Assembly: GCF_000429405.1 (NCBI RefSeq)
Contig: NZ_AUBU01000003.1
Coordinates: forward strand, 310,001 to 374,000
Length of the DNA stretch: 64,000 nucleotides
Origin: Algoriphagus marincola DSM 16067
Lineage (GTDB): Bacteria; Bacteroidota; Bacteroidia; Cytophagales; Cyclobacteriaceae
Direction: 5' to 3'
Shown here: positions 1-7,801 of the stretch, piece by piece
Position numbering within the stretch: the stretch's first letter is position 1
Layout of the letters: each line of letters opens with the position of its first letter
Translations under genes and position numbers: made by a program
Notes under the pieces: generated by a model
Seen by the model: the letters and a program-made list of their open reading frames with translations, nothing else
The model's database searches: none
Told to the model about the DNA's origin: nothing

Positions 1-451
1 GGAGCGTATCAAAAATATCGGTGGCAATTTCCCAAAAATCAACCTTGAGGACATCGTTTTCATTTCGGTAAGAGATACAGAGTCACCGGAAGATTTCTTG
101 ATAGAAAAGCACGGAATCAAAAACTTTAAAACCAAAGAAGTACGGGAATTGGGAATCCAAGAAGTAGCCAAGCAAAGTCTGGAAATTCTGAAGGATTGCG
201 ATCAGATTTACATTTCCTTTGATGTGGATAGTCTGGACTCTTCCATTTCGGTAGGTACTGGAACACCCGTTCCGGATGGCCTTACGGTGAAAGAGGCCAT
301 CGAACTCAATGCAGAGCTTATCAAAGACAAGCGTGTCTGCTGCTGGGAAATTGTGGAAGTCAATCCTACTTTGGACACCGAAAACACCATGGCTGAAAAC
401 GCCTTTGAGGTCCTGGAAGTCACCACCAAATCTCTTGTAGATAATTTCTAA
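1..451 (+). CDS. Arginase/agmatinase-family ureohydrolase, C-terminal part (5' end outside window)
   Basis: The reading frame is open from base 2 to the stop at 449-451, so the gene begins upstream of the window and about 150 codons are visible. The motif FDVDSLD followed by GTGTPVPDG matches the metal-binding and substrate loop of the ureohydrolase family (arginase, agmatinase, formimidoylglutamase), which hydrolyses guanidino compounds using a binuclear Mn centre. The usual DP after the second Asp is SS here, seen in some arginase subgroups. The visible part does not decide the substrate. Its neighbour argS is also an arginine gene, but a 133-bp gap with its own promoter motif separates them. 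Confidence 0.85.
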   Translation, partial: ERIKNIGGNFPKINLEDIVFISVRDTESPEDFLIEKHGIKNFKTKEVRELGIQEVAKQSLEILKDCDQIYISFDVDSLDSSISVGTGTPVPDGLTVKEAIELNAELIKDKRVCCWEIVEVNPTLDTENTMAENAFEVLEVTTKSLVDNF

Positions 452-524
452 GGCATTTATTCAAAATAAATCCGGACGGCGACAGATAAAAATCGAGAAA
501 ACTGATTTATTACTGAAGCAGTCT

Positions 525-532
525 TAAATTTG
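525..532 (+). promoter_or_regulatory. Candidate -7 promoter element (TAAATTTG) for argS
   Basis: A perfect match to the Bacteroidota -7 consensus TAnnTTTG lies 52 bases before the argS ATG. No good TTG -33 element is seen at the expected distance, so this is a motif-only call. Confidence 0.4.
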
Positions 533-584
533 GCATTCAAAATATATCAACCTGCTTCGGCTTATTTACTGCTAAAAATCTAGC

Positions 585-2375
585 ATGACCATACAAGAAA
601 ACATCCAAAAAGGCCTCCAACTTGCCTTTCAAAATATCTTTAATCATTCAGTAGAAACCCAAGATTTGGCTTTGGCCCCAACCCGGAAGGAGTTTGAAGG
701 GACATATACTTTTGTGGTTTTTCCCTATTTGAAAATTTCCAGAACTACTCCTGAAAATACCGCGACTTTACTCGGTGAATACCTTCAGGAAAATGTCAAA
801 GAAGTAGCAGGCTTCAATGTGGTCAAGGGTTTCTTGAATCTTGTGCTCAATCAAAGTTCTTGGTTGGACCTTTTTACAAAAATCTACCAAAACTCTTCCC
901 GAGGCCAAATGCCTTCCAATGGTAAGCGGGTCATGGTAGAGTATTCTTCCCCAAACACCAATAAACCCCTTCACCTCGGGCATTTAAGAAATAACTTCTT
1001 GGGTTATTCTGTGGCTCAAATTCTGGAGGCGAATGGCTATGAAGTGATCAAATCCAATCTGGTCAATGATCGGGGAATTCACATTTGTAAATCCATGGTC
1101 GCCTATCTCCGATTTGGAAATGGAGAAACTCCTGAGTCATCCGGACTAAAGGGAGATCATCTTGCTGGAAAGTATTATGTGCTTTTTGACAAAGAGTACA
1201 AAAATGAGATCAAGGAACTGATAGCGTCTGGACAGACAGAGGAAGCTGCAAAGAAAAATGCTCCAATCTTGCTTGAAGCTCAGGAAATGCTTCGAAAGTG
1301 GGAAGCAAATGATCAGGAAACAGTCGCTCTTTGGAAGCAGATGAATACTTGGGTCTATGCAGGCTTTGATGAGACTTACCGAAAAATGGGCGTGGAATTC
1401 GACAAGTTTTATTACGAATCTGATACCTACCTACTCGGTAAGGACATAGTAGAGGAAGGCTTGCAAAAAGGCGTCTTTTTCAAGAAAGAGGATAATTCCG
1501 TTTGGGTAGACCTGACTGATGAAGGGCTTGATGAAAAGCTGGTTCTTAGAGGTGATGGGACTTCGGTTTACATCACCCAGGATATGGGTACTGCGGATTT
1601 GAAATATGAGGACTTCCAGATCGATAAGTCTGTCTATGTGGTTGGAAATGAGCAGGATTATCACTTTGATGTGCTTTTCAAAATTCTCAAAAAGCTAGGC
1701 CGTCCATATGGCGAAGGTTTGTATCATCTTTCCTATGGCATGGTAGATTTGCCTACCGGCAAAATGAAATCCCGCGAAGGGACAGTGGTAGATGCAGACG
1801 ACTTGATGCAAGAAATGGTCGATACTGCTGAAAAACACACTAAAGAACTGGGGAAAATTGAGGGATTCAGCGCTGAGCAGGCAGAGGAGCTTTATCAGAT
1901 TTTAGGACTTGGAGCCTTGAAATACTTCCTTCTGAAAGTGGATCCGAAAAAACGAATGCTCTTCAATCCGCAGGAATCCATCGAATTTCAGGGATTTACC
2001 GGGCCATTTGTCCAATATTCCCATGCTCGTATCGCCTCCATCCTACGCAAGGCCGATCAGATTGGAGTAGATTATCAAAATCCGGATTTCACAGGAATTG
2101 GATCTATTGCTCAGTCCGAATCTGATTTGATCTACCTGCTCAACGAATTTGAAAATAAACTCAGACTAGCTGGTGAGGAATATTCGCCATCGATCATTGC
2201 GCATTACCTCTTTGAATTGGCTAAGGAGTATAATCGCTTCTATGCGGATCAACAGATCTTTGCGGAGGAAAATCCCGAACTCGTAGCCTTCAGAGTTGCA
2301 CTTTCTAAATTAACCGCCCAAACAATCAAAAAAGGGATGGGTTTATTGGGCATACAAGTACCAGACCGAATGTAA
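585..2375 (+). CDS. argS: Arginyl-tRNA synthetase
   Basis: A 596-residue class I aminoacyl-tRNA synthetase that charges tRNA-Arg in the cytoplasm. The N-terminal Add-1-type tRNA-binding domain (about 1-110) precedes the HIGH signature, seen as HLGH near residue 130 in the context PNTNKPLHLGHLRNN. A KMSKS-equivalent KMKSREG lies near residue 393. The C-terminal DALR anticodon-binding domain (about 475-596) ends in the typical GMGLLGIQVPDRM. Length and domain order are normal for the family. The next gene starts one base after the stop codon, which suggests cotranscription with the peroxidase gene. Confidence 0.97.
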   Translation: MTIQENIQKGLQLAFQNIFNHSVETQDLALAPTRKEFEGTYTFVVFPYLKISRTTPENTATLLGEYLQENVKEVAGFNVVKGFLNLVLNQSSWLDLFTKIYQNSSRGQMPSNGKRVMVEYSSPNTNKPLHLGHLRNNFLGYSVAQILEANGYEVIKSNLVNDRGIHICKSMVAYLRFGNGETPESSGLKGDHLAGKYYVLFDKEYKNEIKELIASGQTEEAAKKNAPILLEAQEMLRKWEANDQETVALWKQMNTWVYAGFDETYRKMGVEFDKFYYESDTYLLGKDIVEEGLQKGVFFKKEDNSVWVDLTDEGLDEKLVLRGDGTSVYITQDMGTADLKYEDFQIDKSVYVVGNEQDYHFDVLFKILKKLGRPYGEGLYHLSYGMVDLPTGKMKSREGTVVDADDLMQEMVDTAEKHTKELGKIEGFSAEQAEELYQILGLGALKYFLLKVDPKKRMLFNPQESIEFQGFTGPFVQYSHARIASILRKADQIGVDYQNPDFTGIGSIAQSESDLIYLLNEFENKLRLAGEEYSPSIIAHYLFELAKEYNRFYADQQIFAEENPELVAFRVALSKLTAQTIKKGMGLLGIQVPDRM

Positions 2376-2376
2376 T

Positions 2377-2967
2377 ATGCAAAAGCTTTTAACTTTCATT
2401 TTTGCCCTTGGCATCCTGTCCTGTGGCCGAACACTAGAAAGACCTGAGAATCTTCAGGCAGGAATGATACCCGTAAATACGAAAACTATGGAATCAGAAT
2501 TTTACAATTTCAAATTGAAAGACCTGGATGGCAAAGAGGTGAACTTTGAGCAATTCAAAGGGAAGAAAATCCTTGTGGTGAATGTAGCATCTAAATGTGG
2601 CTACACTCCTCAGTATGCTGCCTTACAAGAGCTGCACGAGAACTTTGGAGATAAAATCCAAATTCTTGCCTTCCCTGCCAATAACTTTGGGGGACAAGAG
2701 CCTGGTTCAAATGAGGAAATCAAAGAATTTTGCTCTACCAATTACGGGGTGACTTTCCCGGTTTTTGAAAAAATATCTGTGAAGGGATTTGATAAACATC
2801 CTCTCTACAGGTGGCTTTCTGATGAAAACCTAAACGGTTGGAATAATCAAGAACCAACCTGGAATTTCTGTAAGTACTATATCAATGAAAAAGGAGAATT
2901 AGAAAAATTCTTCCCTTCATCCGTCGCTCCATTGGATGAGGAAATCTTGGCATTGGTAGGAGCTTAA
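2377..2967 (+). CDS. Glutathione peroxidase family thiol peroxidase, predicted lipoprotein
   Basis: A 196-residue peroxidase of the GPx fold (BtuE/Gpx type), which reduces peroxides with thioredoxin-like donors. The catalytic cysteine is C74 in NVASKCGYT. The FPANNFGGQEPG loop and the WNFCKYYIN motif with the family tryptophan/asparagine are present, so it is a Cys rather than selenocysteine enzyme. The N-terminus LTFIFALGILSCGR looks like a short lipoprotein signal with a lipobox cysteine near residue 16. That would place the enzyme in the periplasm or on a membrane face. An alternative start at the Met before ESEFYNFKLKD would give a cytoplasmic form. Confidence 0.9.
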   Translation: MQKLLTFIFALGILSCGRTLERPENLQAGMIPVNTKTMESEFYNFKLKDLDGKEVNFEQFKGKKILVVNVASKCGYTPQYAALQELHENFGDKIQILAFPANNFGGQEPGSNEEIKEFCSTNYGVTFPVFEKISVKGFDKHPLYRWLSDENLNGWNNQEPTWNFCKYYINEKGELEKFFPSSVAPLDEEILALVGA

Positions 2968-2979
2968 TTCAGAATCTTA

Positions 2980-3891
2980 GTGAAGCACTCCATTACAACA
3001 AAAAAAGAAGCCTGGCTGCATGCAGTCAGGCTTCGTACTTTACCTTTGGCCTTGGCCAGTATTTTTGCGGGATCAATACTTGCCGCTTACTACGGGATTT
3101 TTAGATGGGAAATTCTAATTCTGGCCTCCTTAACCACCATTTTTTTACAAATCCTCTCCAACTTATCCAATGATTATGGGGATACGGTTCATGGGGCTGA
3201 TTCTCAGGAACGTGAAGGGCCTGTAAGAGCAGTTCAGTCTGGGCTGATCACTTTGTCCGAAATGAAAAGAGCCATGTATCTTTTTGGGATGCTTTCATTC
3301 ATATCTGGAATCAGCCTGATCTACCTAGCTTTGAATGATTGGATCTTATTTAGTGTATTCTTGGGATTAGGAATTTTAGCCATTTGGGCATCTATTTCTT
3401 ACACCTCGGGCGGAAATCCATACGGTTACCTAGGATTGGGAGATTTATCGGTATTCCTGTTTTTCGGAATCTTGGGAGTAGCAGGAACGTATTTTCTGCA
3501 TGGTTTAGAGCTTAATTGGCCCATATTTTTAATAGGCGGATCTTTGGGCTGCTTTAGCACGGCAGTTTTGAACATTAATAATATCAGGGATATCGAGTCA
3601 GATCAAAAAGCCGGAAAACGCTCCATCCCCGTGCGAATTGGCAGAAAAGCTGCCGTGAATTACAACTGGATCTTAATAATAGGCGGGTATGTTCTTTTGA
3701 TGATCTTTTGCCTGAGTACTGGAACCTACAGTGGATTACTTTCAATTATAGCATTAGCTGTGATGATTCCGATTGGAATGGGAGTACAAAAAGCCAAAAA
3801 CCCGAAAGAAACAGATCCATTTCTGAAAAAAATGGCATTGAGCACCTTACTTTGGGTCATCCTTTTGGGTGTGGGCTTATTGCTTTTTTGA
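2980..3891 (+). CDS. menA: 1,4-dihydroxy-2-naphthoate polyprenyltransferase
   Basis: An integral membrane UbiA-family prenyltransferase of 303 residues, which attaches the isoprenoid tail to DHNA in menaquinone synthesis. The first Asp-rich motif is seen as NLSNDYGDTVHGAD (about residues 60-75). The second is NINNIRDIESDQKAGKRS (about 197-215), followed by the PVRIG signature. About eight hydrophobic segments are visible. The start is GTG at 2980; the opening residues KEAWLHAVRLRTLPLALASI are typical of MenA N-termini. It lies 12 bases after the peroxidase stop, so it probably shares its transcript. Confidence 0.93.
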   Translation: MKHSITTKKEAWLHAVRLRTLPLALASIFAGSILAAYYGIFRWEILILASLTTIFLQILSNLSNDYGDTVHGADSQEREGPVRAVQSGLITLSEMKRAMYLFGMLSFISGISLIYLALNDWILFSVFLGLGILAIWASISYTSGGNPYGYLGLGDLSVFLFFGILGVAGTYFLHGLELNWPIFLIGGSLGCFSTAVLNINNIRDIESDQKAGKRSIPVRIGRKAAVNYNWILIIGGYVLLMIFCLSTGTYSGLLSIIALAVMIPIGMGVQKAKNPKETDPFLKKMALSTLLWVILLGVGLLLF

Positions 3892-3896
3892 AATCG

Positions 3897-4015
3897 AGCC
3901 TGCCAAAAGGAGACAGGCACTTCACAAGCGAGACACACCGGGATACCCCGATGGATCGGAGAATTCCGACGAGATTCCATAGCCTGCCCCGACTATTCGG
4001 GGTGGCCTTTGAAAA
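3897..4015. repeat. Intergenic hairpin-rich repeat fragment
   Basis: The gap after menA holds two small palindromic pieces: GCCTGCC...GACAGGC at 3898-3918 and CCCCGA-CTAT-TCGGGG at 3987-4002. The GCCTGCC...GGCAGGC word recurs at 11203, 54629 and 57150, so this looks like a decayed member of a dispersed repeat family and not a dedicated terminator. No T-run follows either hairpin. Confidence 0.5.
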
Positions 4016-4066
4016 TCAAATTATATGCACATGAAAGCTGATAAAAGTCCTTTTTTGCTAAGGAAA

Positions 4067-4085
4067 TTATGCTAATTTGGCATAA
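4067..4085 (+). promoter_or_regulatory. Possible promoter/operator of the universal stress gene
   Basis: TTATGC and GCATAA form a 6-bp inverted repeat around TAATTTG, itself one base short of the TAnnTTTG -7 consensus. A TTTG lies at 4054-4057. The centre lies about 28 bases before the ATG of the downstream gene. It could be a promoter with an overlapping operator; this is motif evidence only. Confidence 0.3.
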
Positions 4086-4103
4086 AACATTAATCCAAAA
4101 ACC

Positions 4104-4958
4104 ATGACTAAAGTACTTGTACCTTTTGATTTTTCGGAAGAAGCCCAAAACGCATTGGATTTTACTTTGGCTTTTGCCAGTAAACTCGATAATGTTTCCA
4201 TAGAGGTTCTTCACGTCTTAGAGATTCCCGCTACCACTAGTATGGGCACCATGGGCGGAGGTGAAATGATGGGAGATATAGAGAATCAGATTTTTTTCGT
4301 AGAACTCATGGACAAGCGAAAAAAACAGCTGAGTGATTTAGAAGCTGCTCATCAGAATAAACCTTATGCCTTTAAAAGCACCATCAAACTTGGTAATGCT
4401 TTCAAGAGTATTCAATCATCCATCTTGGAAGAAGATCCGGATTTAGTTGTCATGGGTTCTAAAGGCTCTTCAGGTCTGGAAGAAGTATTGATCGGATCAA
4501 ATACAGAAAAGGTAGTTCGCACGGCCCGCTGCCCTGTCGTGACCATCAAATCTAAAGTCAACCCATCAGATTTGAAAAAAATAGTCTTTGCAAGCGACTT
4601 TAGAAGCAATTCAGCTGAAATCGCAGCTCGACTGAAAAGATTGCAGCATATTTTCGGGGCTGAGATTTTCTTAGTGATTGTCAATACACCAGGGAATTTT
4701 GAAACTACCAGAGAGTCCATTTCCAGAATTAAGCGATTCGCTAAAGAATTTGGATTCGAAAATGTGAAAGCAGAGGTCTATAATTCTACTTCTGAAGAAA
4801 ATGGCATCATCGAATTTGCCGAGGATATAGATGCAGATCTAATTGCTATGGCCACTAGTGGGCGTACAGGCTTCCTGCATCTAATCACTGGCAGCATCGC
4901 TGAAGATGTAGTCAATCATGCCAAGCGGCCTGTTTGGACGCTTCGGGTAGAAGATTAA
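4104..4958 (+). CDS. Tandem-domain universal stress protein
   Basis: A 284-residue protein with two UspA domains, about 1-150 and 152-284. Each carries the ATP-binding signature near its end: GSKGSSGLEEVLIGSNTEK in the first domain, and ATSGRTG...TGSIAEDV in the second. The domains close with CPVVTIK and RPVWTLR, the usual final beta strand. Cytoplasmic UspA proteins of this type bind nucleotide and are induced by stress or energy limitation. The gene is apparently monocistronic: a repeat element follows it, and a palindromic promoter candidate precedes it. Confidence 0.93.
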   Translation: MTKVLVPFDFSEEAQNALDFTLAFASKLDNVSIEVLHVLEIPATTSMGTMGGGEMMGDIENQIFFVELMDKRKKQLSDLEAAHQNKPYAFKSTIKLGNAFKSIQSSILEEDPDLVVMGSKGSSGLEEVLIGSNTEKVVRTARCPVVTIKSKVNPSDLKKIVFASDFRSNSAEIAARLKRLQHIFGAEIFLVIVNTPGNFETTRESISRIKRFAKEFGFENVKAEVYNSTSEENGIIEFAEDIDADLIAMATSGRTGFLHLITGSIAEDVVNHAKRPVWTLRVED

Positions 4959-4979
4959 TTCTTAAAAAAGACAGTACTA

Positions 4980-5144
4980 AGAGACTGTCTCAAAGTGTAT
5001 TTACGTCATCGGGATCCCGACAAAGTCGGGAGAAGCCCGCCTACCGGAGGACAGGCGATCTCATTGTTGATTTAACTTAGTCAAGATAGATTGCTTCCCC
5101 GCCGCGGCGGATCGCAATGACGAAAGTCTATTGAGACAGACTCT
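4980..5144. repeat. MITE-like element with 14-bp terminal inverted repeats
   Basis: The left end AGAGACTGTCTCAA (4980-4993) and right end TTGAGACAGACTCT (5131-5144) are inverted copies with one mismatch. The 137-bp interior has no ORF but holds nested palindromes such as CCCGAC...GTCGGG and CCGCCGCGGCGG, and the GCCCGCCTACCGGAGGACAGGC word related to repeats elsewhere in the window. The right end runs into a T-stretch, so a transcript could also end here. No transposase is nearby. Confidence 0.6.
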
Positions 5145-5159
5145 TTTTAATTTTAAAGC

Positions 5160-5513
5160 ATGGGAAGAAAAAATAACGATTGGAAAAAGCGAGACGGTGT
5201 AGTCTATTCTACCTCCTCGGATTTTGATTTCAATTACGACTCAGAAGAAACATCGGATACCCTCCCTCCTCAGCAGCAGAATCTAAAAGTCATGCTGGAT
5301 AAAAAAGCTCGGGGAGGAAAGCAAGTGACGTTGGTGTCTGGATTTGTTGGGTCGGAAGATGATTTGAAGGAGCTTGGAAAAACGCTCAAATCCAAATGTG
5401 GTGTTGGCGGCTCTGCAAAAGATGGAGAAATCTTAATTCAAGGTGACCATCGGGACAAAGTCCTGCAAATTCTAATTGAGCAAGGATATAAGGCAAAAAA
5501 ATCAGGAGGCTAA
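5160..5513 (+). CDS. SUI1/YciH-family translation factor
   Basis: A 117-residue protein whose C-terminal half (about 40-115) is a SUI1/eIF1 domain. It has the signature [15 protein letters not shown], the [18 protein letters not shown] loop and the closing [10 protein letters not shown]. Bacterial YciH homologues act at the 30S subunit and affect initiation fidelity; the exact role in Bacteroidota is not established. The first 40 residues are charged and low in complexity. The gene is spaced three bases from the following SGNH hydrolase gene. Confidence 0.9.
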   Translation: MGRKNNDWKKRDGVVYSTSSDFDFNYDSEETSDTLPPQQQNLKVMLDKKARGGKQVTLVSGFVGSEDDLKELGKTLKSKCGVGGSAKDGEILIQGDHRDKVLQILIEQGYKAKKSGG

Positions 5514-5516
5514 TTC

Positions 5517-6233
5517 ATGCCTTCCTATCGACTTTTTCAGGCAGGACTTTTTCCTTTTTTACCTTTTCTGATTGCTGAGGCAAAGGCGATCCGAAAAAGC
5601 AAACCCATCCCTCCTGCCCAAAGCAATCATTTGATTTTAGGAAGTGGCGACAAAAAACTATTGGTTTTTGGAGAGTCAACTGCGGCAGGTGTCGGAGCTA
5701 GCAAACCCGAAAAAACGCTCGCTGGACAAATCAGCTTTCATTTTGGTCAAGATTTCCAAGTGATTAATCTGGGTAAAAACGGCCTGCAAGCCAAAGATTT
5801 TTTCAATGAGTTTGGGGAAGAGATCAGTAATCTAAAAGGTCATATAGAGGGAGTTTTTCTTTTTATGGGAGCCAATGACTGCTTTAGACTTACGGAACCC
5901 TCAAATTACAAAAGCCTGCTTCTTGAAATTATCAATCATTTCCAGAAGAACTTTTCCCCGGAATGGATCTATCTGGCAGCCATCCCTCCTGTGAATAACT
6001 TCCCGGCATTTTCTCCAAGAATGCAGTTTTTCCTTCGCAAGCAGCGAACATTTTTGACCAAAAAAATGGAGGAGATCAAAGAAATTTACCCCAATATTAT
6101 TTTTGAAGAAATAGACCTGAAGCTTAGCACAGAGTTTTTTGCAAGTGATGGAGTTCACCCATCCGACATGGGTTACGAAGCCATTGCCCAATTTGCCATT
6201 GATGGAATAAAAAGATGGCAGGCTAAAGTCTAG
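5517..6233 (+). CDS. SGNH/GDSL-family hydrolase
   Basis: A 238-residue esterase-type hydrolase. Block I is GESTAAGVG with the nucleophile at about S54. Block III is seen as GANDCFRL, and block V as SDGVHPSDMG (about 210-218) with the catalytic Asp/His pair. A hydrophobic N-terminus (residues 7-25) may anchor it to a membrane or be part of a signal. The family includes lipases, acyl esterases and carbohydrate deacetylases, so the substrate cannot be named. It is tightly linked behind the SUI1 gene. Confidence 0.85.
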   Translation: MPSYRLFQAGLFPFLPFLIAEAKAIRKSKPIPPAQSNHLILGSGDKKLLVFGESTAAGVGASKPEKTLAGQISFHFGQDFQVINLGKNGLQAKDFFNEFGEEISNLKGHIEGVFLFMGANDCFRLTEPSNYKSLLLEIINHFQKNFSPEWIYLAAIPPVNNFPAFSPRMQFFLRKQRTFLTKKMEEIKEIYPNIIFEEIDLKLSTEFFASDGVHPSDMGYEAIAQFAIDGIKRWQAKV

Positions 6234-6275
6234 CCTCATTTTCCTTAAATTCTGCCCCAATTTTGATTTGAAACT

Positions 6276-7553
6276 ATGAGACTACTTCATCTCCCAATTC
6301 TATTCATTCTCTCCTCATTGATTTTCTCCTGTCAAAATTCCAAGATCCAAGAGGAATTGATTTTTGACGAGGCAGCCCAATTTCGGTTGGATTCGACACT
6401 TGAGGCTTTCGTATCTCAAGGAAAAGTGGCTGGACTTTCTGCTTTGGTTTTTGAAAAAGGGCAGGAGCGCTATTTCAACGCATTGGGATATGCAGACAAG
6501 GAGGCTAAGCGAAAAATGAACAGGGAGACTATGGTTCAAATTTACTCCATGACTAAGCCAATCACCGGAGCAGCACTTATGAAGGCCTATGAGCAAGGGC
6601 TTTTTGAACTGGATGATCCACTGGAAAAATACCTGCCTGAATTTGCAAAAATGAAGGTATATCAACGGGTAGATGAAAATGGGGAAATGATTTTGACGGA
6701 AGCCCAGCGATTCATCACGGTACGGGATATTACTAGGCACACTGCGGGCTTCCCCAATCGAGACAATATTCCCGGTCTCAGCGAAGTCATGGCCGAAAAG
6801 GATGCTAGAAACTTCGAGAACAGCCTCAGTGATATGGCTTCCAAAATTGCGAGTACTCCACTTTGGTTTGAACCGGGCACTCAGTGGGAATATGGACTGA
6901 GCGTAGATATGCAGGCCTATTTGCTGGAGAAAGTGACCGGAGTTCCTTATGAGCAATTTGTGAGGGAAAACATTTTGGATCCTCTGGAGATGAATGAAAC
7001 CATGTATTTCGTCCCAGAAAATTACCGGGATCGCATGGCTGCCGTTTACCAAAAAACCGATGAAGGTGGAGTCGAAAGACAAAATGATTCGATTTCTTAT
7101 CGCTTTAGCTACAAAAATTGGCCTTTGACACCAGGAGGATTTGGCCTGAGCAGCACGATAGATGATTATTTGAAATTTGCCAAAATGCTCCTCAATGAGG
7201 GAAAGCATGAAGAGAAAACCATCCTTAAGCCAGAGACTATTCAATTGATGGCTACCAATCACCTCCCCGATTCGATCCCGCTTGATAAGCGATCCTGGCT
7301 ACCAAGCAAGGGTCAAGTGGGGTTTGGGATTGATTTCGCTGTGCGAACAGCTGCTCCCCAAGGTCCGGAAGAGAATCCGGGAGAGGTAGGAGAATTCTTT
7401 TGGGATGGAGCTCTGAGCACCTTGTTTTTTGTCGATCCAACCAATGAGCTAATCGCCATTTTATTCGTTCAATTAACCCCCTACGATGGAATTGGACTAC
7501 ATCATGATTTCCGGCAGGCCATTTATGGTCCTTGGAAACCATCAAAAAATTAA
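6276..7553 (+). CDS. Beta-lactamase-fold serine hydrolase, lipoprotein
   Basis: A 425-residue member of the class C beta-lactamase / penicillin-binding-protein-like family (Pfam Beta-lactamase). The signal IFSC with a lipobox Cys near residue 19 predicts a lipoprotein. The SxxK motif is S91-M-T-K94, and the YxN-like second motif appears as YGLS near residue 208. The C-terminal region ends with FFVDPTNELIAILFVQ, normal for these esterase-like proteins. Most such proteins are esterases or peptidases rather than antibiotic-resistance enzymes; I infer no resistance role. Confidence 0.88.
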   Translation: MRLLHLPILFILSSLIFSCQNSKIQEELIFDEAAQFRLDSTLEAFVSQGKVAGLSALVFEKGQERYFNALGYADKEAKRKMNRETMVQIYSMTKPITGAALMKAYEQGLFELDDPLEKYLPEFAKMKVYQRVDENGEMILTEAQRFITVRDITRHTAGFPNRDNIPGLSEVMAEKDARNFENSLSDMASKIASTPLWFEPGTQWEYGLSVDMQAYLLEKVTGVPYEQFVRENILDPLEMNETMYFVPENYRDRMAAVYQKTDEGGVERQNDSISYRFSYKNWPLTPGGFGLSSTIDDYLKFAKMLLNEGKHEEKTILKPETIQLMATNHLPDSIPLDKRSWLPSKGQVGFGIDFAVRTAAPQGPEENPGEVGEFFWDGALSTLFFVDPTNELIAILFVQLTPYDGIGLHHDFRQAIYGPWKPSKN

Positions 7554-7576
7554 TCTTGCAGAAAACTATATCAAGC

Positions 7577-7607
7577 TTTGTATGTTTTGAATCGGTGGTT
7601 AACTTTG
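7577..7607 (+). promoter_or_regulatory. Promoter of the histidine operon (TTTG-19-TAACTTTG)
   Basis: TTTG at 7577-7580 and TAACTTTG at 7600-7607 are separated by 19 bases, matching the Bacteroidota housekeeping promoter (-33 TTTG, -7 TAnnTTTG). Transcription would start near 7613, only a few bases before the leader-peptide ATG at 7616. This is the best-matching promoter seen in the window. Confidence 0.7.
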
Positions 7608-7615
7608 AATTCGAA

Positions 7616-7699
7616 ATGAATTACTCCAAAGCACATAGCGCTTATTTTTATTCACATGCCTTTCAGGTTCATGTGCATCATTTCCATCATTCCTCTTGA
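7616..7699 (+). CDS. hisL: Histidine operon leader peptide (27 residues, seven His)
   Basis: A short ORF, ATG 7616 to TGA 7697-7699. It encodes 27 residues with His at positions 7, 14, 19, 21, 22, 24 and 25, so the second half reads HVHHFHH. It sits directly after a good promoter and about 100 bases before hisG. The last codons and stop lie within a perfect 8-bp hairpin (7689-7706). This is the architecture of a his leader: scarce charged tRNA-His stalls the ribosome in the His run and changes folding of the RNA ahead of hisG. The regulatory role is inferred from layout and composition. Confidence 0.8.
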   Translation: MNYSKAHSAYFYSHAFQVHVHHFHHSS

Positions 7700-7770
7700 G
7701 AGGAATATTACAAACACCCCACCCGGTGACGCTGATGATAGGGATTCGGCCTTTCACCACCATTTTACAC
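7689..7770 (+). promoter_or_regulatory. Attenuator region of the his operon
   Basis: ATTCCTCT-TG-AGAGGAAT (7689-7706) is a perfect hairpin overlapping the leader stop codon. Downstream, GGTGA (7725-7729) can pair with TCACC (7754-7758), with an inner AGG/CCT pairing, and TTTT follows at 7762. ATCAT words in the His-codon run can pair with ATGAT at 7735-7739, giving a possible alternative fold. The terminator stem is weak by eye, so the exact fold is uncertain. Confidence 0.5.
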
Positions 7771-7801
7771 AATCATTACATTTCTTAGCGTAAATTTATT
7801 C

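Noticed and set aside
3987-4002. CCCCGA-CTAT-TCGGGG as a terminator of menA
   Set aside because: No T-run follows and the word belongs to a dispersed repeat; about 100 bases after the stop codon.
6315-7262. Long minus-strand ORF (315 codons) opposite the beta-lactamase-fold gene
   Set aside because: No recognisable domain, odd composition and complete overlap with a gene that has a signal peptide and SxxK motif; an antisense shadow.
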